This document shows positions 42,113-51,361 of a stretch of 64,000 nucleotides of DNA, one piece after another. Location of the stretch: positions 1 through 64,000 of the forward strand of contig NZ_CABQHJ010000002.1 in NCBI RefSeq assembly GCF_902463975.1, read 5' to 3'. The stretch is from Phascolarctobacterium_A sp902463975. Lineage in GTDB: Bacteria > Bacillota > Negativicutes > Acidaminococcales > Acidaminococcaceae. Position 1 is the first letter of the stretch, and every line of letters begins with the position of its first letter. The position numbers and the translations under genes were made by a program. The notes beneath the pieces are model-generated. The model saw only the letters and a program-made list of their open reading frames with translations, made no database searches and had not been told where the DNA came from.

Positions 42113-43366
42113 TTACCAGAATTTAAGCATCTGGAAAAGACTCTTTTTGAAGCCCTTCTCCGGCGGAATTACCTCATGCAGGAATTTGGGTTTAACATAG
42201 CGCACAATCATCGGCGGTGTGCGCATAGTAGTTTCGGCAAAGCGCGGCAGCTTGCTGTTGGCGGGCAGCTGCAGGCTGCGTACCTTGTCCTTGCTGTTGA
42301 CGAAGCGGGCGCTGGCAGCGCCGGTCTGGCCGTTGACTACGATAACGAAGCGTTCGCCGGCGCTGTTGTCCGTATAGTCAACATAATAAATCGGCAGCAT
42401 GATGTCAGCCGAATGCTTGCGGATATTGCGTGACCATTTTTCAATCTTAACATTCTTTAAGCCGTAATTTTCGCAGAGCCTGTTGCAAAGCTGCTCGTTG
42501 ATCATGCGGTCAAGATATTTTTCTACCGGGAAAAGATTGCTGCGGGTGGTGATATGTACGTCACCCTCCAAAAATACAGGGTCGAAGGGGGCGAATTCAT
42601 CAAAGTTCCAGGGAGCAACCATATCGACAGCGTTTTCGTCAAAGACATAGGTTTGCGGATATACCCAGTTTAAAACCTCCTGATAAATTTCGCAGTCACC
42701 CTTGTTGCTGGAGATTTGCGCTTTGACGCGCAGGTCCGCCAGTGTATAGGGAGTATAGAAAGCGGTAAATTTTTCTTTGATGGTCTTTTCTGCACCCTTA
42801 AAGGACATAGGTTCGCGCTTCATCAGCAGCTGCGCTCTGCCGAAGGCCTGCTCCTTAGTGAGCTTGAAGGGCAGGGCGATGGAGGGATAGCTGCGAGAGC
42901 CTGCGCCGATGAGCTGGTCCTTGTTGTAGCCGCCGGCCTTCAGCTCCTCCTGCGTCAGACGGTGACCGCAGTATTCGCAGGTAAAAATAGTCTGCGTGGA
43001 TTCGCCGGTAACATCGGCACCGCAGAGCGGGCAGGGCAGCTTGATGGTGTGGCTTTCTTCGTAAGTCTTGGTGCTGAGGGCGCTGAAAACGCCCAGCTTA
43101 TCTTCGATGCTTTGGGTGTTGTTTTTGAGCATCTCCGGCAAGGGCTCCATGAAGTATACGTGTCCCAGCTTCACCAGACCGTTGACAACCTCTACCGGTT
43201 TATGACGGTATTTGATTTCGGTATCAAGAATATTTTCTCTGTTCGGCCAAGGCTCCTTGCTGCCGCAGAAGGAACAGATGAAACTGGTGCTGGCAGCATC
43301 GGAATACATGGTGCCGCCGCATTTTTCGCATTGTATAGCACAACATTCGTCGTTTTCTTTAAACAT
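42113..43366 (-). CDS. TFIIB-type zinc-ribbon-containing protein
   Basis: A 417-residue protein with two zinc ribbons: CEKCGGTMYSDAAS ... CSFCGS near the N-terminus, and CPLCGADVTG ... CEYCGHRL around residues 95-125. The remaining 290 residues are a soluble alpha/beta region without a motif I recognise; similar proteins are annotated as TFIIB-type zinc ribbon proteins of unknown role. The ATG at 43366 follows AAGGGAG; an upstream 14-codon extension lies over the promoter. The promoter carries the 29-bp palindrome shared with envelope genes, and a broken copy of its 3' end lies at 39342. Confidence 0.75.
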   Translation of the reverse strand: MFKENDECCAIQCEKCGGTMYSDAASTSFICSFCGSKEPWPNRENILDTEIKYRHKPVEVVNGLVKLGHVYFMEPLPEMLKNNTQSIEDKLGVFSALSTKTYEESHTIKLPCPLCGADVTGESTQTIFTCEYCGHRLTQEELKAGGYNKDQLIGAGSRSYPSIALPFKLTKEQAFGRAQLLMKREPMSFKGAEKTIKEKFTAFYTPYTLADLRVKAQISSNKGDCEIYQEVLNWVYPQTYVFDENAVDMVAPWNFDEFAPFDPVFLEGDVHITTRSNLFPVEKYLDRMINEQLCNRLCENYGLKNVKIEKWSRNIRKHSADIMLPIYYVDYTDNSAGERFVIVVNGQTGAASARFVNSKDKVRSLQLPANSKLPRFAETTMRTPPMIVRYVKPKFLHEVIPPEKGFKKSLFQMLKFW

Positions 43367-43396
43367 AGGAACATCTCCCTTCCTTATCTTGCCTTC

Positions 43397-43451
43397 ATTA
43401 TAGCGCAAAAAGAATGTCAGCGCCCCACCCGAAAGGGGAAATTTGGGTAGG
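43397..43451 (-). promoter_or_regulatory. Palindromic operator and promoter, copy 1 (zinc-ribbon gene)
   Basis: On the minus strand the 29-bp palindrome (43423-43451; CCTACCCAAA ... TTTCGGGTGGGG) is followed by exactly 20 nt and then TATAAT (43397-43402). No canonical -35 is present, since its place overlaps the palindrome edge. Confidence 0.8.
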
Positions 43452-43614
43452 ATGGGGTGAAAATATTAAAGGCAAGGCATAATAGTGCAAAAACTCAGCT
43501 GGCTTCTAAAGAAATTGAGCAAAGAAAAATTGTGCGGCTTTTTACGACCGCACAATTTTTTTGCTGTTTACTTACAGCATAGGATGTGATTATATGTTGA
43601 AGAATTATAACCTA

Positions 43615-46242
43615 TCAGAAGGTCCAGCGCATACCTACGTTCCATTGCCAAGGTGTCTTGTAGTCGCCGCCGAAGGCTTTGGAAACATCTGCATACAGAT
43701 AACTGTTATCCTTGGTTTTGAGGTTGAAGCCGATGCCTGCCTCGTACCAGGTGTCGCCCAAATCGTTGCTGTAGGTGGTGGATACACCGTTGTAGCTCAG
43801 GCGGGTGTCAGCACTGCCGCCGAAGTCATGCAGTACAGAAGCTTTGGCGTATACATTACCGTTGTCGCCAAGTCTGCTGCCAAGCTCGAAGCCTAAGCGG
43901 CCGATGGTGCTGCTTTGGCTGTCCTGACTGATAGCAATGCCGTTGGCGGTAGTGTAATCCTTACCGGCAATACGCAGCCAGGAAAGCTGTGCCTGCGGAG
44001 TGAAGTAGGCCTTGTCACCCATAGCGATTTCTCTGCCGTATTCCGCACTGATGCTGCTGCCCCAGGTTTTATACTGACCGTGAGTGAAGCCAATCGGTGC
44101 AGAGATATCGTAATCATTGCTCAGACGGCCTTCTTTGAGTACGATGTCTGCATAATGTCCCTTGTCGCCCAGCCAGGTGCCGTACAGTGTGAGTGCCAGA
44201 CTGCGGTTTTTCGCTGTTGCATCGCCGTAGGTGGTCTTACCGCTGTTGCGGCTGATAGCAGCGCCGTAATGCCAATCGCCGCCAGCCTTGTCATAGCCCA
44301 TCTGGAAGAAATTATTTTGGTTTTTGGCATTGCCATATTTAAATTCGCCGCGGTTCAAGCGTACCCAGAAGCCTTGGTCGCTATCGCCCTGACGCAAATC
44401 GCCCAAGCGTTTGCTCAAGGTAGCATCCTCCTGTCTCCAGGACAGTGCTGCTGCGCTTTGCATATGGCTGATAGCATCCACAGTAGTGCTTTGGGCAATT
44501 TTTACATTGGCGATTGTGTTGCCGTCAATATGGTTGATGGTATCTGCCTGCATTTGGCCGATGAGCAGACCTTCGTTTACCTGAACGTCAAATTTTGCCG
44601 CACTGTCATCGTGAATCTTCAGGCTGTTTCTAACAAGGCCTTCCAAGCCGGCTGCGTCCTTCACGTTATCAGCATTGATGCCTGCATAAGAGGTATGTAC
44701 TGCGGCAGCGTCGGTGTCAGCGTTGTTTACGCGGAAGAAGCCTGTATTGAGGTTTGCATCAGCCTCCAGCGTCAGCTCGCCGCCGGTGCCCTGCAGGTGA
44801 TTAATGTCAATGTTCTGCACCTCTTCATTGGTCATGGTGATGCTGCCATCATTCAGGGTGAGGTTTTCCAGATAGCTATAACCAATACCGTATTCACCCA
44901 TAGCATGCCATGTAGCCTTGTTGGCGAGGGTGAGGTTAATGGTACCGGCAGAATCATCCTTGTCTACATAAGGACCGCTTTGGTCGAGATTGCCGGTGAT
45001 GCTGGAAGCGTCAGTGTTCAGGTTGAGGTTAACGATTGCGGTGTTGGCTGCACGTACGTCACCAACGATTACAACATCGTTAGCAGTGCCTTGGTTGATG
45101 TTGACAATAGTGTCGGTATGCCAAGTCGGATCCGGATCCTCGCCGTAAGCATTGATAGCGTTGAATTTTCTATTGTTAGCATTGTTGGCACCAGTGATGC
45201 TGCCGCCGGCCATGTTAAGAACGGCACCATCTTCGACAAATAACACATCAACAGTACCGCCGTCACTATTGTTCTCTGCTCTGATATCCGTAATGCCCAG
45301 GTTGACTTCGGAATAGAAGCCTGCGCGTACACCTATGGCTGAAATCTCGCCGTCGCCGTTGCTTTCAGCGTAAATGGAACTGCCATCGCCGAGTGTAATT
45401 TGGGAGCTGTAAATGGCGTTGAGGCCGTAGCTGTAGCCTTCAGTTACAGCGTTGCCTTTTACGTTAATATGTGTTTCTCCTGCATTAATTTCGCTGTTGC
45501 CTGCTGCAAAGATGCCGTTAGTCTGGGCTAAAGTTTCAGATGTAGCTTCAGTAGCTATCTTCAGCGTGGCAAAGGTCATCTTTGCCTGGTCTTGGGCTTC
45601 AATGCCTGCTGCCCAAGCACGATTGCCGTTGCTGTTTTTAGAAACAGCCTTGATGTTTGTATCGCCGGTTACGGTCAACAGATGCTCGCTGTCCGTATCT
45701 TGAAGATCGCGGCCCATGAAAATACCGTCAGCAATACTTTCAGGTTTGCCGTCAGCTGTAACATCTATATGGAGATTTTTTATCTGGATATCAGCAGCAT
45801 AGGCTTCAATACCGGAAATATAGATTCTGTTTATATCATAATTAGAGCCTGTAGACTGGCCGGTGATAGTAACATCTTGGGCAGTGAGTTTACCGGGAGT
45901 ATCATAGTCAGAGGTTGCTACGTAAATACCGCTGGTAGCGCTATCTTGAACATCAAGCTGCAGATTCAGCGGCGTAGTAAATTTTAAATGTGTTCCTGCG
46001 CCCCAAACCTCGACAGCAGGGCCGGAGCTAGTCCATTTTACGACGTCGCCTTCGGCAAAGGTGTAGGTAGATTCTGTGCCGACAGTAGTACGGATACCAT
46101 GTTCGGCATAAGCGTCACCCGCACCGGTGATTTGGTCAGTGTACTCCTGTGCAGAAACAATGGATGGTTGTGCCCCCCCGATGTACAGCGCAAGCATTAC
46201 AGCTGTTGTCAGGGTTTTGGAGATTAATTTTTTGCGTTGCAT
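43615..46242 (-). CDS. Autotransporter outer-membrane protein
   Basis: An 875-residue type V secretion protein. A signal peptide (MQRKKLISKTLTTAVMLALY ... SIVSA) is followed by a roughly 550-residue passenger rich in Asn, Thr, Gly and short beta-helix-like repeats. A C-terminal barrel of about 290 residues (from about HMQSAAALSWRQEDATLSKR) ends WQWNVGMRWTF, with the terminal aromatic required by the BAM machinery. It confirms an outer membrane. The ATG at 46242 follows GAAAGGTGG; the frame extends 16 codons upstream without a site. Its promoter contains the shared 29-bp palindrome. Confidence 0.92.
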   Translation of the reverse strand: MQRKKLISKTLTTAVMLALYIGGAQPSIVSAQEYTDQITGAGDAYAEHGIRTTVGTESTYTFAEGDVVKWTSSGPAVEVWGAGTHLKFTTPLNLQLDVQDSATSGIYVATSDYDTPGKLTAQDVTITGQSTGSNYDINRIYISGIEAYAADIQIKNLHIDVTADGKPESIADGIFMGRDLQDTDSEHLLTVTGDTNIKAVSKNSNGNRAWAAGIEAQDQAKMTFATLKIATEATSETLAQTNGIFAAGNSEINAGETHINVKGNAVTEGYSYGLNAIYSSQITLGDGSSIYAESNGDGEISAIGVRAGFYSEVNLGITDIRAENNSDGGTVDVLFVEDGAVLNMAGGSITGANNANNRKFNAINAYGEDPDPTWHTDTIVNINQGTANDVVIVGDVRAANTAIVNLNLNTDASSITGNLDQSGPYVDKDDSAGTINLTLANKATWHAMGEYGIGYSYLENLTLNDGSITMTNEEVQNIDINHLQGTGGELTLEADANLNTGFFRVNNADTDAAAVHTSYAGINADNVKDAAGLEGLVRNSLKIHDDSAAKFDVQVNEGLLIGQMQADTINHIDGNTIANVKIAQSTTVDAISHMQSAAALSWRQEDATLSKRLGDLRQGDSDQGFWVRLNRGEFKYGNAKNQNNFFQMGYDKAGGDWHYGAAISRNSGKTTYGDATAKNRSLALTLYGTWLGDKGHYADIVLKEGRLSNDYDISAPIGFTHGQYKTWGSSISAEYGREIAMGDKAYFTPQAQLSWLRIAGKDYTTANGIAISQDSQSSTIGRLGFELGSRLGDNGNVYAKASVLHDFGGSADTRLSYNGVSTTYSNDLGDTWYEAGIGFNLKTKDNSYLYADVSKAFGGDYKTPWQWNVGMRWTF

Positions 46243-46333
46243 AAATAAGACCACCTTTCTTGCAATCGGCTTGGACAAATAAAAGTTCAAGAATATTTTA
46301 AAGATTTATCTGCCGATTCTTCTCTACACCTGC

Positions 46334-46388
46334 ATTATATATTAGAAAGCAGAAAAAAGCCCCACCCGAAAGGGCAAATTCGGGTAGG
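46334..46388 (-). promoter_or_regulatory. Palindromic operator and promoter, copy 2 (autotransporter)
   Basis: The 29-bp palindrome (46360-46388; minus strand CCTACCCGAA ... TTTCGGGTGGGG) is followed by exactly 20 nt and TATAAT (46334-46339). The expected start of transcription is near 46326, giving an 84-nt leader. Confidence 0.85.
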
Positions 46389-46440
46389 GTGAAGTGAAAA
46401 ATTTGTTGATTTTGTGAAAAATTTGAAGTTAGCTTCCCTT

Positions 46441-46495
46441 CCTACTCAAAATCACCTTTTTGGGTGGGGACAACGCAGCGCAAATACGTTATGCT
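46441..46495 (+). promoter_or_regulatory. Palindromic operator and promoter, copy 4 (small exported protein pair)
   Basis: A more diverged 29-bp copy (46441-46469; CCTACTCAAA ... TTTTGGGTGGGG) is again followed by exactly 20 nt and TATGCT (46490-46495). It is back-to-back with copy 2, so the autotransporter and exported-protein genes share a divergent regulatory region. Confidence 0.75.
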
Positions 46496-46529
46496 ATACC
46501 CAGAAAGATAGCAAAAGGCGGTGAGCAGC

Positions 46530-47084
46530 ATGCGCAAACAAAAAAGCAATAAGCTGAGAATTATTCACCTGCTGTTATTGGCAGCGCTTCTGCTGCTGAC
46601 AGCAAAGCTGATTTATGCCCAGGTGCGGGGAGGCGATAGCATGGGACGTATAGAATGGACGAGTATGCAATTATACAGAAACGGCTCGAATTATGATTAT
46701 AGCTATAATTATGCACTGCGTTTGGATGCTAAAAGCGGGCAGATGCTTTATGACTGCAGTTTTAAGGCTCCGACAAATCTTAATGACGACATCTGGCGTT
46801 GTGAGCTGGAGAGCGTGCCTGTGACGCGCGAGGAGCTGGCCCCTCTTGATGCGCTTATCCAAGGACTGCCGCTGGCACCGCTCAAGGAATCTGAGCCGGT
46901 AGATGATGATATGTTTATCTGCGATGAGACTAGGGAGATTTTTGACGTGAGTGTCGCCAACTATAAGGATAGAAGCGTCAAGAAGCTGACGGCGCCTTTG
47001 AGCGGGGAGCAAAGAGCGGAAATGCAAAAGCAGTTTCTGCAGCTTTACCTGAAGGCTAAGGACAGAGCTCCGCTTCGCAATTAA
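46530..47084 (+). CDS. Small exported protein, paralogue 1
   Basis: A 184-residue protein with an N-terminal membrane-spanning signal (LLLLAALLLLTAKLIYA) and a mature domain beginning GDSMGRIEWTSMQLYRN. It has no family I recognise. It is clearly related to the next gene: both share M-x-[RH]-[IV]-EW-[TS]-[ST], a central cysteine-containing strand, an EEL-x-x-LDA-x-IQ phrase and a final helical segment. The ATG at 46530 is better spaced from AAAAGGCGG than the GTG at 46521. Part of its 5' region survives as a remnant at 39496-39586. Confidence 0.65.
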   Translation: MRKQKSNKLRIIHLLLLAALLLLTAKLIYAQVRGGDSMGRIEWTSMQLYRNGSNYDYSYNYALRLDAKSGQMLYDCSFKAPTNLNDDIWRCELESVPVTREELAPLDALIQGLPLAPLKESEPVDDDMFICDETREIFDVSVANYKDRSVKKLTAPLSGEQRAEMQKQFLQLYLKAKDRAPLRN

Positions 47085-47108
47085 GGCTTAACAAAGGTGG
47101 TGAACGGT

Positions 47109-47633
47109 ATGCACAGTAAATTATGGAAAATCACCAAAATGCTGCTGGCGGTGCTTGTACTGCTGACAGCTAATATAGGTTGTGCGCCGGTACAAGGAGA
47201 AGATAAGATGACACACGTAGAATGGTCCACTTTTTATATGAGCCGGAACCATCAGTTCTGCACCCTGAGCTACAGGTTTGAGGTTAATTATGATCCTTTT
47301 AAGGAAGGGCAGGGTACCTTCAGCTGCTTTTTTGTCGATAAAAAGGGCGAAAATTGCCTGCTGTCGTCGGCAGAGGTGACAAGTGAGGATTTGGTAGAGC
47401 TGGATGCTTTTATCCAAAAGCTGCCGCTTACGGAGCAGGAGCAAAAGCAGAAGCAGACGGATATGCTGTTTGCGCACGATGCGACGACAAAAGGGTTTTA
47501 TATTACTTTTGGCAGCTATAAAAATAAGAACAGAAGAAAAGTAACGCCGCAGCTAAGCAGTATGCAGCAGGATGAGGCAATGGATATTTTAAAAAGGCTG
47601 TATGTTAAGGTGAGCAAGCGAGAAGGGAAATAG
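47109..47633 (+). CDS. Small exported protein, paralogue 2
   Basis: A 174-residue paralogue of the preceding gene, 24 bp downstream and probably in the same operon. Signal sequence LLAVLVLLTANIGCAPV may include a lipobox ending in Cys, which would make it a lipoprotein; the residue at -3 is unusual. The mature part begins DKMTHVEWSTFYMSRN. It keeps the DLVELDAFIQKLPL phrase of its sister. Function unknown; shared regulation with the autotransporter suggests the cell envelope. Confidence 0.65.
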   Translation: MHSKLWKITKMLLAVLVLLTANIGCAPVQGEDKMTHVEWSTFYMSRNHQFCTLSYRFEVNYDPFKEGQGTFSCFFVDKKGENCLLSSAEVTSEDLVELDAFIQKLPLTEQEQKQKQTDMLFAHDATTKGFYITFGSYKNKNRRKVTPQLSSMQQDEAMDILKRLYVKVSKREGK

Positions 47634-47655
47634 CGCCAGATGCTTGGAGTTTAGA

Positions 47656-47681
47656 GAACCGCCGTGAGGCGGTTCTTTTTT
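47656..47681 (+). terminator. Rho-independent terminator
   Basis: GAACCGCC (47656-47663) and GGCGGTTC (47668-47675) with a four-base loop and six T close the exported-protein operon. Confidence 0.93.
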
Positions 47682-47692
47682 ATACGGCTGTG

Positions 47693-47878
47693 TTGCAGAG
47701 AGGCTCTCCCTGGAGAGAGCGGTCGTCCGTAGGGCGACTGAGAGGGGTTGTGCTTATGCATATATTTTATTTTGTTGAACCCCTCTCCGTCATCGCTGCG
47801 CGATGCCACCCGCCCCAGGGCGCCTTCTCTTGCCCTACGGGCAATTCACCTTGTCTCCCCGAGGAGAGGCTTTATTGT
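47693..47878. repeat. Dispersed palindromic repeat element pair
   Basis: GAGGCTCTCCCTGGAGAGAG, then GGTCGTCCGTAGGGCGACTG and AGAGGGGTTG, form one element (47698-47750). A second in opposite orientation (47779-47872) holds AACCCCTCTCCGTCATCG and CTCCCCGAGGAGAGGC, so the two face each other. The layout matches the elements near mnmG and the SLH porin. The remainder up to 48033 is the gatC promoter region with TATAAT at 47977-47982. Confidence 0.75.
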
Positions 47879-48033
47879 TTTGCTGTCTAATATTTTAAAA
47901 GCCGCTTTTTCCTAAAAATATCCCCGCAACCACTGCCGAACCACCTTACTCAGTGTACTTTGCTCAGTAAATGTGTTATAATAAAACAGGTTATTTGTAA
48001 AAATAAAACGAGTTTTTATAGGATGGTGAAAAA

Positions 48034-48321
48034 ATGAAAGTTTCTGCTGAAGACGTAAAGCATATCGCACAGCTTTCCCGTTTGACTGTTCCTGCTTCCG
48101 AAATGGAAGTGTTCACTGAGCAGTTCAACCAGATTCTTAACTATGCCGACATTCTTGAAAAAATTGATACCGCCGGTATCGAACCTACCCCGTACGTACT
48201 GCCGGTAAGCAACGTACTGCGTGAGGACGTTGTCAAAGAAGGCGTATCCCACGAGGAAGCATTGAAGAACGCTCCTGCTGTTCACAATGACGGCTTTAAG
48301 GTACCGCGCGTAATCGAATAA
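48034..48321 (+). CDS. gatC: Asp/Glu-tRNA amidotransferase subunit C
   Basis: A 95-residue protein with the GatC pattern VKHIAQLSRLTVPASEME and a C-terminal VPRVIE. It stabilises the GatA-GatB complex that converts Glu-tRNA(Gln) or Asp-tRNA(Asn). It is the first gene of gatCAB, 16 bp before gatA. Confidence 0.96.
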   Translation: MKVSAEDVKHIAQLSRLTVPASEMEVFTEQFNQILNYADILEKIDTAGIEPTPYVLPVSNVLREDVVKEGVSHEEALKNAPAVHNDGFKVPRVIE

Positions 48322-48337
48322 GAAGGAGGCAAACGCT

Positions 48338-49807
48338 GTGGATTTGTATAAACTTACTGCGCACGAGCTGCATGAAAAGCTCGTCAACAAAGAAGTAAGC
48401 TCCGTCGAATTAACTAACGCTGTTATTGCGCGTGTCGACGCAGTTGAAGACCAGGTTAACGCTTACGTAACCCTGGATAAAGAAAACGCTCTGGCACAGG
48501 CTGCCAAGGTTGATGCCAAGATTGCCGCAGGCGAGAAAATCGCTCCGCTGGCAGGTATTCCAGGCGCAATCAAAGATAATATTTCTACCAAAGGCCTGCG
48601 CACTACCTGTTCCTCCAAAATGCTGGAGAACTTCATTCCTGTATATGACGCACATGTTATCAAAAACCTGCGCGCTGATGAAACCATTTTCCTGGGCAAA
48701 ACCAACCTGGATGAATTTGCTATGGGCTCTACCACCAAGACCTCTCATTTCGGTGTAACCCACAACCCCTGGAACCTGGACCGCGTTCCCGGCGGCTCCT
48801 CCGGCGGCAGCGCTGCTGCTATCGCTGCAGGCGAAGCTATCTGGACTCTGGGCTCCGATACCGGCGGATCTATCCGTCAGCCGGCATCCTTCAACGGCTG
48901 CGTTGGTATTAAACCGACCTACGGCCGTGTATCCCGTTATGGCTGCGTAGCATTCGCATCCTCTCTGGACCAGATCGGACCTATCACCAAAGACGTAACC
49001 GACGCTGCTCTAGTACTCAACACCATCTGCGGTAAGGACGAGATGGACTCCACCTCCCTGAACGTAGAGGTTCCCGACTTCACCAAAGCACTGGTAAATG
49101 ACGTTAAAGGCCTGCGCATCGGTCTGCCGAAGGAATACTTCGGTGAAGGCGTTGATGCTAAGGTTAAGGCTGAAATCATGAAGGCCGTTGAAAAATACAA
49201 AGAGCTGGGCGCTGAAATCGTTGAGGTTTCCCTGCCGCATACCGAATATGCTGTAATCACCTATTACATCATCGCTCCGGCTGAAGCCTCCGCTAACCTG
49301 GCACGCTTCGACGGCGTTCGCTATGGTTACCGCAATGTTGATGCAACCTCCGCACCGGAAATGACCACCATGAGCCGTACTGAAGGCTTCGGCCAGGAAG
49401 TACGCCGCCGCATTATGTTGGGCACCTACGTACTGAGCAGCGGTTACTATGATGCATACTACAACAAGGCTATGCAGGTTCGTACCCTCATCCGCCGCGA
49501 CTTTGAAGCTGCGTTTGAAAAATGCGACGTGCTGCTGACCCCGACCTCTCCGGTTCCTGCTTACGGCATTAACGACCAGATGGATCCGCTGACCATGTAT
49601 ATGCTGGACGTAACCACTATTCCGGTAAATATGGCTGGTCTGCCGGGTATTTCCATTCCTTGCGGCTTTGCTGATGACGGCATGCCTATCGGTATGCAGC
49701 TGATCGGTAAGGTTCTGGACGAAGCAACCATTCTGCGTGCTGCTTATACCTTTGAACAGGCAACCGAATATCATAAAGTATTCGCACCGCTGGGAGGTAA
49801 CAAATAA
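48338..49807 (+). CDS. gatA: Asp/Glu-tRNA amidotransferase subunit A
   Basis: A 489-residue amidase-signature enzyme. The Ser-cisSer-Lys triad is in IKDNISTKG, GGSSGGSAAAIAAG and SDTGGSIRQPA. It generates ammonia from glutamine for GatB. It starts with GTG behind AGAAGGAGG and ends overlapping gatB by one base. Confidence 0.97.
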   Translation: MDLYKLTAHELHEKLVNKEVSSVELTNAVIARVDAVEDQVNAYVTLDKENALAQAAKVDAKIAAGEKIAPLAGIPGAIKDNISTKGLRTTCSSKMLENFIPVYDAHVIKNLRADETIFLGKTNLDEFAMGSTTKTSHFGVTHNPWNLDRVPGGSSGGSAAAIAAGEAIWTLGSDTGGSIRQPASFNGCVGIKPTYGRVSRYGCVAFASSLDQIGPITKDVTDAALVLNTICGKDEMDSTSLNVEVPDFTKALVNDVKGLRIGLPKEYFGEGVDAKVKAEIMKAVEKYKELGAEIVEVSLPHTEYAVITYYIIAPAEASANLARFDGVRYGYRNVDATSAPEMTTMSRTEGFGQEVRRRIMLGTYVLSSGYYDAYYNKAMQVRTLIRRDFEAAFEKCDVLLTPTSPVPAYGINDQMDPLTMYMLDVTTIPVNMAGLPGISIPCGFADDGMPIGMQLIGKVLDEATILRAAYTFEQATEYHKVFAPLGGNK

Positions 49808-51249
49808 TGACTAAATATATTACCGTTATCGGCCTGGAAGTTCATGCCGAGCTGAAAACCAAAACTAAAGCATTCTGCAGCTGCTCCACTGCCTTCGGCA
49901 GCCTGCCTAACACCCATGTATGTCCGGTTTGTCTGGGTATGCCAGGTGCACTGCCTGTACTGAACAAGCAGGTTGTTGATTTCGCTATTAAGGCTGGCCT
50001 GGCGCTGAACTGCGATATCCAGAAATACAACAAATTTGACCGTAAAAACTACTTCTATCCTGACCTGTCCAAGAACTATCAGATTTCCCAATTTGATAAG
50101 CCTATCTGCCTGGGCGGTCACATTGACATCGTTGTTGACGGCGAGCATAAACGCATCGGCGTTACCCGTATCCACATGGAAGAGGATGCAGGCAAGCTGA
50201 ACCACAGCGGTGCAACCATCAGTACCTCTGACTCCTCCGCAGTTGACTACAACCGTGCAGGCGTACCGCTGATTGAGATTGTATCCGAGCCGGATATGCG
50301 CAGTGCTGCCGAAGCTCGTGCTTACATGGAAAACCTGAAAGCAATTCTGGAATATACCGATGTTTGCGACTGCAAAATGCAGGAAGGCAGCCTGCGCTGC
50401 GACGCTAACATCTCCATCATGCCCGAAGGCGCTAAGGAATTCGGTACCCGTGCCGAAATTAAAAACCTGAACTCCTTCCGTGCTTTGGAGCGCGCTATTA
50501 ACTACGAAGTTGAGCGCCAAAAAGAGGTTCTGGAGGACGGCGGCCACGTTGTTCAGGAAACCCGTACCTGGGATGAAGCTAACGGCGTAACCCTGTCCAT
50601 GCGTTCCAAGGAAGAAGCACATGACTACCGTTACTTCCCTGAGCCTGACCTCGTTCCGGTACAGCTGGACGATGCCTGGATTGAGCGCATTCGCGAAACT
50701 CTGCCGGAGCTGCCGGCTCAACGTCAGGCACGCCTGATGAGCGAGCATGGTCTGCCAGAATATGATGCTTCCCAGATCGTTTCCACCAAGGCTATGGCTG
50801 AATACTTTGATGAAGCAGTTAAGACCGCTAAGGACAGCAAAGCAGTTTCCAACTGGCTGCTGGGCGATGTATCTGCTTACATGAACAACGAAGGCATTAC
50901 CATTGCTGACTTCAAGGTAACCCCTGCACATCTGGCAGAGCTGGTTAACCTGATTAAGGACGGCGTGCTGTCCAGCAAGCTGGCTAAAAAGGTATTTGCC
51001 GAAATGCTCAAAGAGGATGAGGCTCCGAAGGCTCTCGTTAAGAAGCTCGGTCTGGAGCAGGTTAGTGATGAAGGCGCTATCCTCAAGCTGGTTGAAGAAA
51101 CCATTGCTGAGAACCCGCAATCCGTTGCTGACTACAAAGCCGGTAAGGATAAGGCTATCGGCTTCCTCGTTGGCCAGATTATGAAAAAATCTCGCGGCAA
51201 GGCTAACCCGGGCATGGTTACTAAGATGCTCAAAGAGAAAATGCAATAA
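49807..51249 (+). CDS. gatB: Asp/Glu-tRNA amidotransferase subunit B
   Basis: A 480-residue protein. The kinase-like domain has GLEVHAELKTKTKAFC and VCPVCLGMPGALPVLN (zinc-type cysteines), RKNYFYPDLSKNYQISQ and EDAGKLNH. The C-terminal YqeY-like tail is present. It activates the tRNA-bound Glu or Asp for amidation. Confidence 0.97.
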   Translation: MTKYITVIGLEVHAELKTKTKAFCSCSTAFGSLPNTHVCPVCLGMPGALPVLNKQVVDFAIKAGLALNCDIQKYNKFDRKNYFYPDLSKNYQISQFDKPICLGGHIDIVVDGEHKRIGVTRIHMEEDAGKLNHSGATISTSDSSAVDYNRAGVPLIEIVSEPDMRSAAEARAYMENLKAILEYTDVCDCKMQEGSLRCDANISIMPEGAKEFGTRAEIKNLNSFRALERAINYEVERQKEVLEDGGHVVQETRTWDEANGVTLSMRSKEEAHDYRYFPEPDLVPVQLDDAWIERIRETLPELPAQRQARLMSEHGLPEYDASQIVSTKAMAEYFDEAVKTAKDSKAVSNWLLGDVSAYMNNEGITIADFKVTPAHLAELVNLIKDGVLSSKLAKKVFAEMLKEDEAPKALVKKLGLEQVSDEGAILKLVEETIAENPQSVADYKAGKDKAIGFLVGQIMKKSRGKANPGMVTKMLKEKMQ

Positions 51250-51298
51250 GGCATACATAGCCTGGCAATATCTGCGTGTATTAAAAGTATAAAAATCA

Positions 51299-51345
51299 GC
51301 ACCTCGCTTTGACGTAAATTTTACGTTTGAGCGAGGTGCCTTTTT
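51299..51345 (+). terminator. Rho-independent terminator of gatCAB
   Basis: GCACCTCGC (51299-51307) pairs with GCGAGGTGC (51331-51339), followed by five T. Inner GACGTAAA/TTTACGTT extends the stem. Confidence 0.9.
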
Positions 51346-51361
51346 ATTGCTGAATTTTAAT

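Noticed and set aside
42076..42126. A 16-codon frame (MLYNNYTQNNPFFTRI) overlapping the end of the zinc-ribbon gene
   Set aside because: Ribosome binding site is 13 nt away, the frame is antisense at its end and too short to support; it might be the start of a lost gene.
43915..45243. A 442-codon plus-strand open frame within the autotransporter
   Set aside because: Antisense to an intact autotransporter with signal peptide and barrel end. The translation lacks motifs and no start signal is present.
49771..51258. A 495-codon minus-strand frame opposite gatB
   Set aside because: Antisense shadow of gatB, which is unequivocal.
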